Shown here piece after piece: positions 40,601 to 50,441 of a stretch of 64,000 bases of DNA. Numbering within the stretch: position 1 is the stretch's first letter; each line of letters starts with the position of its first letter. The notes beneath the pieces are model-generated. The model was not told the DNA's origin. It ran no database searches and saw nothing but the letters and a program-made list of their open reading frames with translations. This stretch comes from Trichomonas vaginalis G3 (Eukaryota > Parabasalia > Trichomonadida > Trichomonadidae), in the NCBI RefSeq assembly GCF_026262505.1, contig NC_067207.1:7594082-7658081 (forward strand), given 5' to 3'. A program made the position numbers and the translations under genes.

Positions 40601-43600
40601 TTTGTGATATTGCGACGCTAGTGGCAGAGGCGTTGGAAGCTTCGCTTTCTGTTGCAAAGAGATAATATGTCTTTGTAATATTTAAGCCTGTTTCGAGTAT
40701 GATTTTGGCTGTGTATGGATTGCCTGAAATTACTTCTTGCCATCGTTGTATTGAACACTCTCGATAACTGGTGTGGAGACTGTGGAGAATATGTAACATT
40801 ACCGGTACCTAAGTTGGATTTATGATCGGCGTCGGTCTCAACAACAACAAGTAACTTTGTCTTATTATGATCCTTTGTAGCGTTAACTTTGAAAGTCCAT
40901 TCTGTCTTGTTCGTGCTTGCTACGGCTGTTGCATTGAACATTTTGTGATATTGCGACGCTAGTGGCAGAGGCGTTGGAAGCTTCGCTTTCTGTTGCAAAG
41001 AGATAATATGTCTTTGTAATATTTAAGCCTGTTTCGAGTATGATTTTGGCTGTGTATGGATTGCCTGAAATTACTTCTTGCCATCGTTGTATTGAACACT
41101 CTCGATAACTGGTGTGGGGACTGTGGAGAATATGTAACATTACCGGTACCTAAGTTGGATTTATGATCGGCGTCGGTCTCAACAACAACAAGTAACTTTG
41201 TCTTATTATGATCCTTTGTAGCGTTAACTTTGAAAGTCCATTCTGTCTTGTTCGTGCTTGCTACGGCTGTTGCATTGAACATTTTGTGATATTGCGACGC
41301 TAGTGGCAGAGGCGTTGGAAGCTTCGCTTTCTGTTGCAAAGAGATAATATGTCTTTGTAATATTTAAGCCTGTTTCGAGTATGATTTTGGCTGTGTATGG
41401 ATTGCCTGAAATTACTTCGTTGCCATCGTTGTATTGAACACTCTCGATAACTGGTGTGGGACTGTGGAGAATATGTAACATTACCGGTACCTAAGTTGGA
41501 TTTATGATCGGCGTCGGTCTCAACAACAACAAGTAACTTTGTCTTATTATGATCCTTTGTAGCGTTAACTTTGAAAGTCCATTCTGTCTTGTTCGTGCTT
41601 GCTACGGCTGTTGCATTGATACATTTTGTGATATTGCGACGCTAGTGGCAGAGGCGTTGGAAGCTTCGCTTTCTGTTGCAAAGAGATAATATGTCTTTGT
41701 AATATTTAAGCCTGTTTCGAGTATGATTTTGGCTGTGTATGGATTGCCTGAATTACTTCTTGCCATCGTTGTATTGAACACTCTCGATAACTGGTGTGGG
41801 GACTGTGGAAGAATATGTAACATTACCGGTACCTAAGTTGGATTTATGATCGGCGTCGGTCTCAACAACAACAAGTAACTTTGTCTTATTATGATCCTTT
41901 GTAGCGTTAACTTTGAAAGTCCATTCTGTCTTGTTCGTGCTTGCTACGGCTGTTGCATTGAACATTTTGTGATATTGCGACGCTAGTGGCAGAGGCGTTG
42001 GAAGCTTCGCTTTCTGTTGCAAAGAGATAATATGTCTTTGTAATATTTAAGCCTGTTTCGAGTATGATTTTGGCTGTGTATGGATTGCCTGAAATTACTT
42101 CGTTGCCATCGTTGTATTGAACACTCTCGATAACTGGTGTGGGACTGTGGAGAATATGTAACATTACCGGTACCTAAGTTGGATTTATGATCGGCGTCGG
42201 TCTCAACAACAACAAGTAACTTTGTCTTATTATGATCCTTTGTAGCGTTAACTTTGAAAGTCCATTCTTCTTGTTCGTGCTTGCTACGGCTGTTGCATTG
42301 AACATTTTGTGATATTGCGACGCTAGTGGCAGAGGCGTTGGAAGCTTCGCTTTCTGTTGCAAAGAGATAATATGTCTTTGTAATATTTAAGCCTGTTTCG
42401 AGTATGATTTTGGCTGTGTATGGATTGCCTGAATTACTTCTTGCCATCGTTGTATTGAACACTCTCGATAACTGGTGTGGGACTGTGGAAGAATATGTAA
42501 CATTACCGGTACCTAAGTTGGATTTATGATCGGCGTCGGTCTCAACAACAACAAGTAACTTTGTCTTATTATGATCCTTTGTAGCGTTAACTTTGAAAGT
42601 CCATTCTGTCTTGTTCGTGCTTGCTACGGCTGTTGCATTGATAGCATTTTGTGATATTGCGACGCTAGTGGCAGAGGCGTTGGAAGCTTCGCTTTCTGTT
42701 GCAAAGAGATAATATGTCTTTGTAATATTTAAGCCTGTTTCGAGTATGATTTTGGCTGTGTATGGATTGCCTGAATTACTTCTTGCCATCGTTGTATTGA
42801 ACACTCTCGATAACTGGTGTGGAGACTGTGGAGAATATGTAACATTACCGGTACCTAAGTTGGATTTATGATCGGCGTCGGTCTCAACAACAACAAGTAA
42901 CTTTGTCTTATTATGATCCTTTGTAGCGTTAACTTTGAAAGTCCATTTCTTCTTGTTCGTGCTTGCTACGGCTGTTGCATTGAAGCATTTTGTGATATTG
43001 CGACGCTAGTGGCAGAGGCGTTGGAAGCTTCGCTTTCTGTTGCAAAGAGATAATATGTCTTTGTAATATTTAAGCCTGTTTCGAGTATGATTTTGGCTGT
43101 GTATGGATTGCCTGAATTACTTCTTGCCATCGTTGTATTGAACACTCTCGATAACTGGTGTGGGACTGTGGAGAATATGTAACATTACCGGTACCTAAGT
43201 TGGATTTATGATCGGCGTCGGTCTCAACAACAACAAGTAACTTTGTCTTATTATGATCCTTTGTAGCGTTAACTTTGAAAGTCCATTCTTCTTGTTCGTG
43301 CTTGCTACGGCTGTTGCATTGAAGCATTTTGTGATATTGCGACGCTAGTGGCAGAGGCGTTGGAAGCTTCGCTTTCTGTTGCAAAGAGATAATATGTCTT
43401 TGTAATATTTAAGCCTGTTTCGAGTATGATTTTGGCTGTGTATGGATTGCCTGAATTACTTCGTTGCCATCGTTGTATTGAACACTCTCGATAACTGGTG
43501 TGGGACTGTGGAAGAATATGTAACATTACCGGTACCTAAGTTGGATTTATGATCGGCGTCGGTCTCAACAACAACAAGTAACTTTGTCTTATTATGATCC

Positions 43601-44972
43601 TTTGTAGCGTTAACTTTGAAAGTCCATTCTTCTTGTTCGCTTGCTACGGCTGTTGCATTGAACATTTTGTGATATTGCGACGCTAGGCAGAGGCGTTGGA
43701 AGCTTCGCTTTCTGTTGCAAAGAGATAATATGTCTTTGTAATATTTAAGCCTGTTTCGAGTATGATTTTGGCTGTGTATGGATTGCCTGAAATTACTTCT
43801 TGCCATCGTTGTATTGAACACTCTCGATAACTGGTGTGGGACTGTGGAGAATATGTAACATTACCGGTACCTAAGTTGGATTTATGATCGGCGTCGGTCT
43901 CAACAACAACAAGTAACTTTGTCTTATTATGATCCTTTGTAGCGTTAACTTTGAAAGTCCATTCTGTCTTGTTCGTGCTTGCTACGGCTGTTGCATTGAT
44001 AGCATTTTGTGATATTGCGACGCTAGTGGCAGAGGCGTTGGAAGCTTCGCTTTCTGTTGCAAAGAGATAATATGTCTTTGTAATATTTAAGCCTGTTTCG
44101 AGTATGATTTTGGCTGTGTATGGATTGCCTGAAGTTACTTCCTTGCCATCGTTGTATTGAACACTCTCGATAACTGGTGTGGAGACTGTGGGAGAATATG
44201 TAACATTACCGGTACCTAAGTTGGATTTATGATCGGCGTCGGTCTCAACAACAACAAGTAACTTTGTCTTATTATGATCCTTTGTAGCGTTAACTTTGAA
44301 AGTCCATTCTGTCTTGTTCGTGCTTGCTACGGCTGTTGCATTGATAGCATTTTGTGATATTGCGACGCTAGTGGCAGAGGCGTTGGAAGCTTCGCTTTCT
44401 GTTGCAAAGAGATAATATGTCTTTGTAATATTTAAGCCTGTTTCGAGTATGATTTTGGCTGTGTATGGATTGCCTGAAGTTACTTCCTTGCCATCGTTGT
44501 ATTGAACACTCTCGATAACTGGTGTGGAGACTGTGGGAGAATATGTAACATTACCGGTACCTAAGTTGGATTTATGATCGGCGTCGGTCTCAACAACAAC
44601 AAGTAACTTTGTCTTATTATGATCCTTTGTAGCGTTAACTTTGAAAGTCCATTCTGTCTTGTTCGTGCTTGCTACGGCTGTTGCATTGATAGCATTTTGT
44701 GATATTGCGACGCTAGTGGCAGAGGCGTTGGAAGCTTCGCTTTCTGTTGCAAAGAGATAATATGTCTTTGTAATATTTAAGCCTGTTTCGAGTATGATTT
44801 TGGCTGTGTATGGATTGCCTGAAGTTACTTCCTTGCCATCGTTGTATTGAACACTCTTGATAACTTGTTTTGGTATTACTTTAGGCTCAGTTAATATATT
44901 TTTCTTCTTATATATTAATTCCTTTCTTTTCGGATCTTTACTTAAAGTAAGTAATAAAAACTCAATCCACAT
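37608..44972 (-). pseudogene. Tandem-repeat surface-type protein, about 20 Ig-like modules
   Basis: The gene starts at 44972 after TCACTT/TCATTT initiator matches and reads through about 20 copies of a 345-bp (115-residue) repeat, followed by a C-terminal region at 37608-38045. Each module is beta-rich (STPVIESVQYNDGKEVTSG...) and has about seven N-x-S/T sequons (NIT, NAS, NAT, NKT, NVT), so a heavily glycosylated secreted or surface protein is likely. No convincing signal peptide is visible. The three upstream and two or three downstream copies are intact, while the interior ones carry 3-5 missing bases each and break the frame. Its 3' end is cut at the Maverick B junction. Confidence 0.75.
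38047..44860. repeat. 345-bp tandem repeat array, about 20 copies
   Basis: The landmark AACATTACCGGTACCTAAG recurs about every 340-346 bp from 38050 to 44547. Intact units are 345 bp. Interior units are about 341 bp because the same small deletions recur (for example GATAGCATTTTG becoming GAACATTTTG, and GTTACTTCC becoming ATTACTTC). Confidence 0.95.
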
Positions 44973-45094
44973 TATTAAAATGAAGTGATCTTATTCACAA
45001 TATTTCAATATCTCCCAAAATTTTATACAAATTCTATAATCAAATTCTACCCTCATAATAATACTCTTCGATTAATATTTTGGTGTATATATCT

Positions 45095-45164
45095 GACTCG
45101 AACTTTTCATTGTCTTCAACACTCATTCAATCTTCACAATTGTGAAGATTGAAAAGTTCGAGTC
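45095..45164. repeat. Nested palindrome upstream of the repeat gene
   Basis: GACTCGAACTTTTCA pairs with TTGAAAAGTTCGAGTC at the outer ends. Inside, 45129-45150 is a perfect 22-bp palindrome (AATCTTCACAA and its complement). It lies about 120 bp before the start codon of the repeat-protein gene. Confidence 0.75.
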
Positions 45165-45226
45165 ATTAAAATCAAAAGACAAAGATTGGCAAAAAATAGA
45201 ATCTATATAATACATTTAAATTGAGC

Positions 45227-45303
45227 GTTGAAATTTCGGGGAAAATATAAGAGATAAATTTATGAGTCGGAAAGAAAAATGTGAAATGAACTGAAGTTAT
45301 AAA
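45227..45303. repeat. 77-bp inverted repeat, left arm
   Basis: This arm is the near-perfect reverse complement of 45682-45759, with two small differences. The arms enclose about 380 bp of AT-rich DNA without a gene. Confidence 0.85.
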
Positions 45304-45569
45304 CTCATATTATTTTCTAATATATAACTATTTTATATAAAAATCAAATTCAATGATCTTAAAAGCGAAGGATAAACCTCAAAATTTACGAATATAATGA
45401 GTGGGAATATAATGCTTATCTATCATAAAACCATATGTTGATGATAAATAAAAATCATCCAAATTTAATTATACTCATTTTAATTCTATATTTCTTAATT
45501 TTTATTTAATTATTATTACAAAATATTTGGGAAATATTTTGTACAGCTCACAATTTCTAATATGTTCTT

Positions 45570-45625
45570 CAAAATAGATTAAAAATTGAAAACCGCTACA
45601 CTCATTCAATTTTTAATCTATTTTG
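45570..45625. repeat. 20-bp perfect hairpin
   Basis: Arms 45570-45589 and 45606-45625 are exact reverse complements (CAAAATAGATTAAAAATTGA). The loop ends with CACTCATTCAAT, which is also found in the palindrome at 45095-45164. Confidence 0.8.
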
Positions 45626-45681
45626 GTAAAATCAAATTCAACAATTTTTTTATCTTGATTTTTCAACTCTCAACATATCCA

Positions 45682-45759
45682 TTTATAACTTCAGTTCATT
45701 TCACATTTTTCTTTCCGACTCATAAATTTTTCTCTTATATTTTTCCCCGAAATTTCAAC
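45682..45759. repeat. 77-bp inverted repeat, right arm
   Basis: Partner of 45227-45303. It is followed 12 bp later by the 18-bp inverted repeat at 45772. Confidence 0.85.
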
Positions 45760-45841
45760 GGCAAACCCAAATTTTAGCTAAAAGTGACAGGAAAAAAAAC
45801 GTTTAGTATTAAAAAAAAGACCGATGAGAGCTTCGTTCGAA

Positions 45842-45911
45842 ATATAGAGGGAACTGAGAATGCGCAACCATTCTCAGGGAATATTGGATGCTATTTCCGT
45901 TCCCTCTGTAT
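45842..45911. other. Potential three-way-junction RNA or DNA structure
   Basis: A 13-bp outer stem pairs 45842-45854 with 45899-45911 (AGAGGGAAC against GTTCCCTCT at its core). Inside it TGAGAATG pairs with CATTCTCA (45855-45862 with 45869-45876), and GGAATA with TATTTCC. Just upstream, CCGATGAG and CGAAA at 45821-45842 resemble a degenerate hammerhead core. Function unknown. Confidence 0.45.
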
Positions 45912-45951
45912 GGAAAATTGAGGTTTTCAAAGGGAGTTAAAATAATATCAA

Positions 45952-46310
45952 ATTTATACTAATTTACTTCAAAATACAAAAGTATTTGACAGCTAAAATT
46001 AGTTACTTTAGCAAGCCTATCAATACCCTTTTACGATTATTGCTACTTTTTCGAAATAAAAGTAAAAACAAATTTATACTAATTTACTTCAAAATACAAA
46101 AGTATTTGACAGCTAAAATTAGTTACTTTAGCAAGCCTATCAATACCCTTTTACGATTATTGCTACTTTTTCGAAATAAAAGTAAAAACAAATTTATACT
46201 AATTTACTTCAAAATACAAAAGTATTTGACAGCTAAAATTAGTTACTTTAGCAAGCCTATCAATACCCTTTTACGATTATTGTTACTTTTTCGAAATAAA
46301 ATAAATTTAT
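45952..46310. repeat. Three tandem 120-bp repeats
   Basis: The block starting CAAATTTATACTAATTTACT recurs at exact 120-bp spacing (45961, 46081 and 46201 begin the same text). The third copy is slightly truncated. The resulting 128-codon plus frame (45986-46372) is a repeat artefact; I do not call it a gene. Confidence 0.92.
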
Positions 46311-46404
46311 TATCAAAAACCTTTTTTTTCTTAGTAAAAATAAACGAAATTTTTTACCTTATGAACTTTTGATGGAAATATGCAAATTTAAAATAATAAA
46401 GAAA

Positions 46405-46528
46405 ACCGCGAGCGAAGCGATCGGCTTAGTTCGAAGATTTTGATTCAAATCTTTGCTGATCTGTAATTCGCGGAAGCCGCGAGCGAATCGAGCGGCTTAG
46501 GTCTAAGATTTTGATTCAAATCTTTGCT
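46405..46528. repeat. Two 52-bp direct repeats with hairpins
   Basis: Copies at 46405-46456 and 46477-46528 share CCGCGAGCGAA..GCGGCTTAG and the small hairpin AAGATTTTGATTCAAATCTT. Locally GC-rich against an AT-rich background. Confidence 0.8.
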
Positions 46529-46597
46529 TATATTCCTTAAATTCTTTATGAAACTCGCAACAGTTCCATAAAAAATTTTAAATTCTAAACTGTCGAA

Positions 46598-46613
46598 ATT
46601 ACCGATCGGTAAT
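46598..46613. repeat. 16-bp perfect palindrome
   Basis: ATTACCGATCGGTAAT is fully self-complementary. It lies between the 52-bp repeats and two TGTCACTTTT motifs near the presumed left end of Maverick C. Confidence 0.6.
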
Positions 46614-46693
46614 CACACCCTTCACGGATGTGTCACTTTTTACAGGTGTGTCACTTTTAGCTAAAATTACCCCTACTCATACACCTTTCAAGT

Positions 46694-46720
46694 GTACGGA
46701 GGCACTGCGTTCCACCGTAC
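46694..46720. repeat. GC-rich hairpin near left end of Maverick C
   Basis: GTACGG-A-GG pairs with CC-A-CCGTAC around a short loop. It is comparable in position and shape to the GC hairpin in the terminal repeats of Mavericks A and B. The gap to the next gene end at 46855 holds only AT-rich DNA. Confidence 0.6.
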
Positions 46721-46854
46721 CCATTATATGTGAATTTGACACTTTACAAAACCGTTAACGTATATTTTACAAATCAAAAGCAAAAACTAACTTAACCTTA
46801 AATATTTACAAAACCGCCAACCACTTCACATCACTAATGAAAAAATAAACGTTC

Positions 46855-47139
46855 TCATAAATTTTCTTCTATATCTTCATCGTCAATGTTAACTCTATTG
46901 TAGTCATACTTGAAGTCATAAAGTTTCTCAAGTTTTGAAATGCATAGTCTTGTTAACTTACCTTCATCATCATAAGTTTTTATAAAACTACCATGACAAT
47001 CTTTATACACAGTCAATGTATAATCTACTGGTCTAGGATGAAGTGTAAAGAACATGTTATACTCAGGAAGGAAGAATAAATGTTTAAATGTATGTTTGTT
47101 ATATTTTTCGATTTGTATGAGTTGCTTTTGTTCCGTCAT
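46855..47139 (-). CDS. Unknown 94-residue protein at left end of Maverick C
   Basis: An intact frame begins MTEQKQLIQIEKYNKH and ends with an acidic tail (NIDDEDIEENL). It has several aromatic residues in FLPEYNMFFTLHPRP. No family recognised. It is the terminal gene on this side of the element, reading outward. Confidence 0.6.
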   Translation of the reverse strand: MTEQKQLIQIEKYNKHTFKHLFFLPEYNMFFTLHPRPVDYTLTVYKDCHGSFIKTYDDEGKLTRLCISKLEKLYDFKYDYNRVNIDDEDIEENL

Positions 47140-47240
47140 TTATATAAAAATAAAATAAAAAATAAAATAAAAAATAAACTTAAAAATTAATGATATCACC
47201 ACCCTCACACGTATGAAAACATAGCACAAAAATAAATTTA

Positions 47241-47275
47241 GGTGAAGTGGTGAGATCTCACCTCTTTTTTCACCC
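47241..47275. repeat. AGATCT-centred palindrome in Maverick C
   Basis: AGGTGAAGTGGTGAGATCTC and its continuation ACCTCTTTTTTCACC form a palindrome around AGATCT at 47253-47258. The same 30-odd bases occur at 23949-23980 in Maverick B, although the two elements are otherwise unalike. Confidence 0.75.
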
Positions 47276-47303
47276 GGTTTTTCACCCTGTTGAATTCATT
47301 GCT

Positions 47304-47540
47304 TTATAACTCTCTTCCTTTCTCCAACTCTTCTAGCTTCTTCTTAAGTTCAGCAATGTTGTCCTCATGAAGTTTAATCTTCCTTAATATACCTTCTCTA
47401 TCTAATGGTTGCTTTATCTTTCTAAACTGAACTCTACCATCCTTCATAGTATGAACGTAAAAACCTTCTGGAACCGCTCCTGATTTAATGTATTCTATCA
47501 AGAACTTTTGTTTCATTGCTTCAGTGACTTTAGTCGTCAT
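47304..47540 (-). CDS. Small protein with C-terminal coiled coil
   Basis: The frame extends upstream to a TTG, but the first ATG is at 47540, giving 78 residues. The C-terminal half is a Lys/Glu/Leu heptad-like helix (KLHEDNIAELKKKLEELEKG). No family recognised. An AGATCT-centred palindrome at 47241-47275 lies just beyond its stop and could mark the transcript end. Confidence 0.55.
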   Translation of the reverse strand: MTTKVTEAMKQKFLIEYIKSGAVPEGFYVHTMKDGRVQFRKIKQPLDREGILRKIKLHEDNIAELKKKLEELEKGREL

Positions 47541-47588
47541 TTCAATCAAATAAAAATTTTAATATTAAATAAAAATAACGTTATTTTT

Positions 47589-48047
47589 TCAGTAAGGAAA
47601 CGCAGGAGTTTTACGATTTATTTGAGGAGTAGGTTCTGGTTTAAATGTTGGAGTCGGTTTAGGAGTTGACTTTTGAACAGGAGTTTGTACTTCCATAGGT
47701 TCAGGAGTCATTGAAGGTTTTGCTTGTGAAGGTGTTGGTTTTGGCGAAGGTGTTGGAGTTTGTTTAACTTCAGCTACTTCAGTATTATTTACAACATTTG
47801 CTTTGTTTCTTTTCAACATCATAACTGCTCCTGCTGTAGCTAGCAAACCTAGTGGGAGACCATATTTTATATAAGGACTTGACCAAATGCTATTTTTGAC
47901 AGGAGCTGGTGGAACACCTAACCTTGGTGAGACTGCTCTTTGCCATTGTGCAGCTCGTAAGAAATATTCAATAGATGCTCCATAATCGTTTGGTAAAGTT
48001 TGTTTCATAGATGGTGAAGGTTCGCGAGAGCTTGATGAAGAACTCAT
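47589..48047 (-). CDS. Membrane-anchored Pro-rich virion-type protein
   Basis: The 152-residue protein has a Ser-rich N-terminus and one strong membrane segment near residues 58-79 (YGLPLGLLATAGAVMMLKR). A long Pro/Thr/Lys/Gln tail (PTPSPKPTPSQ...) follows. It sits directly after the major capsid gene in the same direction. A minor membrane protein of the particle is plausible; I infer this from topology and position. Confidence 0.6.
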   Translation of the reverse strand: MSSSSSSREPSPSMKQTLPNDYGASIEYFLRAAQWQRAVSPRLGVPPAPVKNSIWSSPYIKYGLPLGLLATAGAVMMLKRNKANVVNNTEVAEVKQTPTPSPKPTPSQAKPSMTPEPMEVQTPVQKSTPKPTPTFKPEPTPQINRKTPAFPY

Positions 48048-48077
48048 TTATAAGCTTTAAAAATAAACGTTCATCCT

Positions 48078-49651
48078 TTATTCTTCACTGTCGTCCGTAG
48101 CTAAGTTATAGTCATCTAATCTTATTATGGGGATGCCTGACTGTCTTACCTGAATGGCAAAGCAACAATCCCTCATAAATCCAATAAGTGGCTTTGGTAC
48201 ATTTTCAGTTGCTAGTTCAATAGGTCCTTTAACAGACAATTTGTATGTTATTGGAGCAGTAGATGTTTGACCTTGCTGGAAGCAAAAGTCCACTTCTGTT
48301 GGAAAACCACATAAGAAATGTGTGTTGTCATAGCTATCCCATTTATGTTCCACACTACCATCATCCATCAATGACCTCATAACATCTTCATTAAATCCTA
48401 TCATATCATTGTTTGTATTGCAGGCGTTCGCAACCATTTCATAAAATACAGGTCCATATGATTTTTCGGGTTCTGCAGGCATATTTCCATAAGCTCCCAT
48501 GGAAAGCTGAAGATATTTAAACTTAGGGTTCTCAAAATTAACATAATAGTTGTCTTTCTTTCTAAATAGTGCCAAATACTTTTAACATTAATAGGCGTAT
48601 AAGCTGCTGTAAATATTGCACTTGAACTATCTGTATTCTTTGAGAATGAACCGTCCATAGGAATCTAATCCATAACTTTAACAGGAAAACATAAAGCCTC
48701 GTTTGTATAATGTTCTACAAGTTCTGTATAAATGTTAGGGTCTAAAGAGAATGACTTTGGATGAATGAAACATTCATTAAAATCCATCTTTGTTCGAAAT
48801 AGTTGCTGGGTTACAGTTGTAATAGTAACTGTTCCACTAGCTTCTACTGCCTTCGTTATCATAGTGAATGGTTCATTCCATGGAACAAATTTATTTGTCG
48901 GTGGATTTGAATCTGAAGCAAATGCAACTTTAAGAGTTGGATTGAAAGCAATGATATCATTTACAGATATAGATGTGCATTGTAAGGCGTCGCTACTGAA
49001 CTTTACTTTAAGCTGAATGTTTCCTGCAAAAGCTGGAATAAATCGAATAGCTTCTAATGGAAGGAATCTTCTAACAGGAATTCTTAAACGAAGCTTAAAA
49101 TCAAATGATTTTCCTGCTGTAATTGGACCACTAACAATTTGTCCTGTTCTGCATGTTCCCGAATGACTCCATACATCTTCATGTCGAGTCTTTGAGAAAA
49201 CATCTACTTTCTTTATTTGTTCGGTAGTTTTGAGTTTGAAGTTATATATGCTTCTTCTCTTGCGTTGTCTTGAGAATATACGATACGACCATTTGCAAGG
49301 ATTTGATATCCAGCAACTGCATAGAAAGCGTCATCGAAACCAATCCAAAATCTTGGTGGGTTTGTTTTATTGGAACCTGAAACCAATTTCTTTATCTACA
49401 ATAAATTGACCTTCCATTTTATACGTAATGAATGTATTGTAAAGGTCCAACATATTTTCACCAGGAGGTGAGAGATTGAATGTTACCCATGTGTTATCTT
49501 TAGCAGTTCCAGGTTGTGATGGAATCTTTGCGTCAGAATATTTTCTATTAGTGTCACCAATTTGAACTGCATTGTCTATGATATCGAAATATGAGCGAAT
49601 CTGATGAATATGCTCTGCTGGAGTAAATTCGTTTAGCTGTTCGTTCTGCAT
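48078..49651 (-). pseudogene. Major capsid protein of Maverick C, frameshifted
   Basis: Pieces from 49651 to 48078 form one protein of about 520 codons. Its N-terminus is MQNEQLNEFTPAEHIHQIRS. A middle block contains LRLRIPVRRFLPLEAIRFIP, which matches the hexon-type linker strand of the B capsid protein, and the C-terminal domain is open from 48575. Breaks lie near 49370, 49240, 48665 and 48580. Family and position (beside a membrane protein and a basic small protein) support a double jelly-roll capsid. Confidence 0.72.
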
Positions 49652-49678
49652 GTATTTACTTCAGATAAAAATATCTAT

Positions 49679-50073
49679 TTACTTCATTATTCTCACTCTT
49701 CTTCTTGGCATTCGTGGTGGAAGTTGTTTCTTGACATTTTCAATGAACTGTACATTCTCTTTTGTCTCAACTTCTTTCACTGGCGGGTCAGGGTTCTTTG
49801 ACTCGGTTTGTTTTTCAATGAAATTCACGAACTTTGCAAAAGCTCTTGGTTCGTTATTGAAAGTACATCTGGCTTCTTTTCTTCTGGTTCTATTGACTTT
49901 TCAGTTTGAATAGAAGGTTTTATATGGGCTTCGTGGACTTCACCCTTGCCATGCACCTTAATTTTGTCGCTTTCTGCATTCGCTAATGGAACCTTTCTTT
50001 TTCTTACGTATATTTTACCATCTTTACTCTGACTTACGTAATAGAAAGGATGTTGTTATTCCTCTTGCGTCAT
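49679..50073 (-). pseudogene. Small basic protein upstream of capsid gene, frameshifted
   Basis: The start at 50073 (MTQEE) breaks near 50055 and again near 49855. The parts read QHPFYYVSQSKDGKIYVRKR and, later, AFAKFVNFIEKQTESKNPDP, ending with RRRVRIMK. Total about 130 codons. I do not recognise the family. A basic C-terminus next to capsid suggests a core or penton-base-type partner. Confidence 0.5.
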
Positions 50074-50156
50074 TTAATATAATAGACTCTCGCTCTGATT
50101 TTGACAAGCTCATTTTACATCGGTTAAAGTTTTTAATTTTGTTTTTCTGCAGTCAA

Positions 50157-50417
50157 ATGACTCAGACAAGCCCTACGGACAAGACCCAAGGGGTCATAGA
50201 TGTTGAAGCATTGAAGAAAGAAATTCGTGAGCAAATTTTATCCGAACTGAAGGAACAAAAACAAGAACAAAAGCCAGAGAGACCAAAGAGAAAACTTAGT
50301 GAAAAACAACTTGCTGCATTAGCTGCTGGAAGACAGAAGAACCCACGTTTGCTGGCGAAGAAAGCTAGAGAAGAAGCTGAAGCAAAAGCTAAAGAAGCTG
50401 AAGCAAAGAAAGAGTAA
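50157..50417 (+). CDS. Small charged coiled-coil protein
   Basis: The open frame runs back to 49986, but the segment before Met58 is low-complexity and overlaps the divergent gene, so I start at 50157 (86 residues, MTQTSPTDKTQG). It is rich in Lys, Glu, Ala and Arg (KKAREEAEAKAKEAEAKKE) and entirely helical in appearance. A DNA-condensing or scaffold role is possible. It precedes the capsid-like gene by 24 bp. Confidence 0.55.
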   Translation: MTQTSPTDKTQGVIDVEALKKEIREQILSELKEQKQEQKPERPKRKLSEKQLAALAAGRQKNPRLLAKKAREEAEAKAKEAEAKKE

Positions 50418-50441
50418 ATGGTTTATTTTTATCCGAATTAA

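Larger units (their letters stand above)
45772..46666. repeat. 895-bp segment bounded by an 18-bp inverted repeat
   Basis: TTTTAGCTAAAAGTGACA at 45772-45789 is exactly inverted at 46649-46666. Between them lie a multi-hairpin structure, three 120-bp tandem repeats and two 52-bp GC-containing repeats, with no gene. It may be a small non-autonomous element, or the remains of two facing element ends. Confidence 0.55.

Noticed and set aside
45821-45918. Calling an active hammerhead ribozyme
   Set aside because: Conserved U4 and the cleavage-site base do not fit, and stem I cannot be drawn.
45986-46372. 128-codon plus-strand frame with internal repeats
   Set aside because: It is created by three 120-bp tandem repeats (120 is divisible by 3) and shows no protein-like features.
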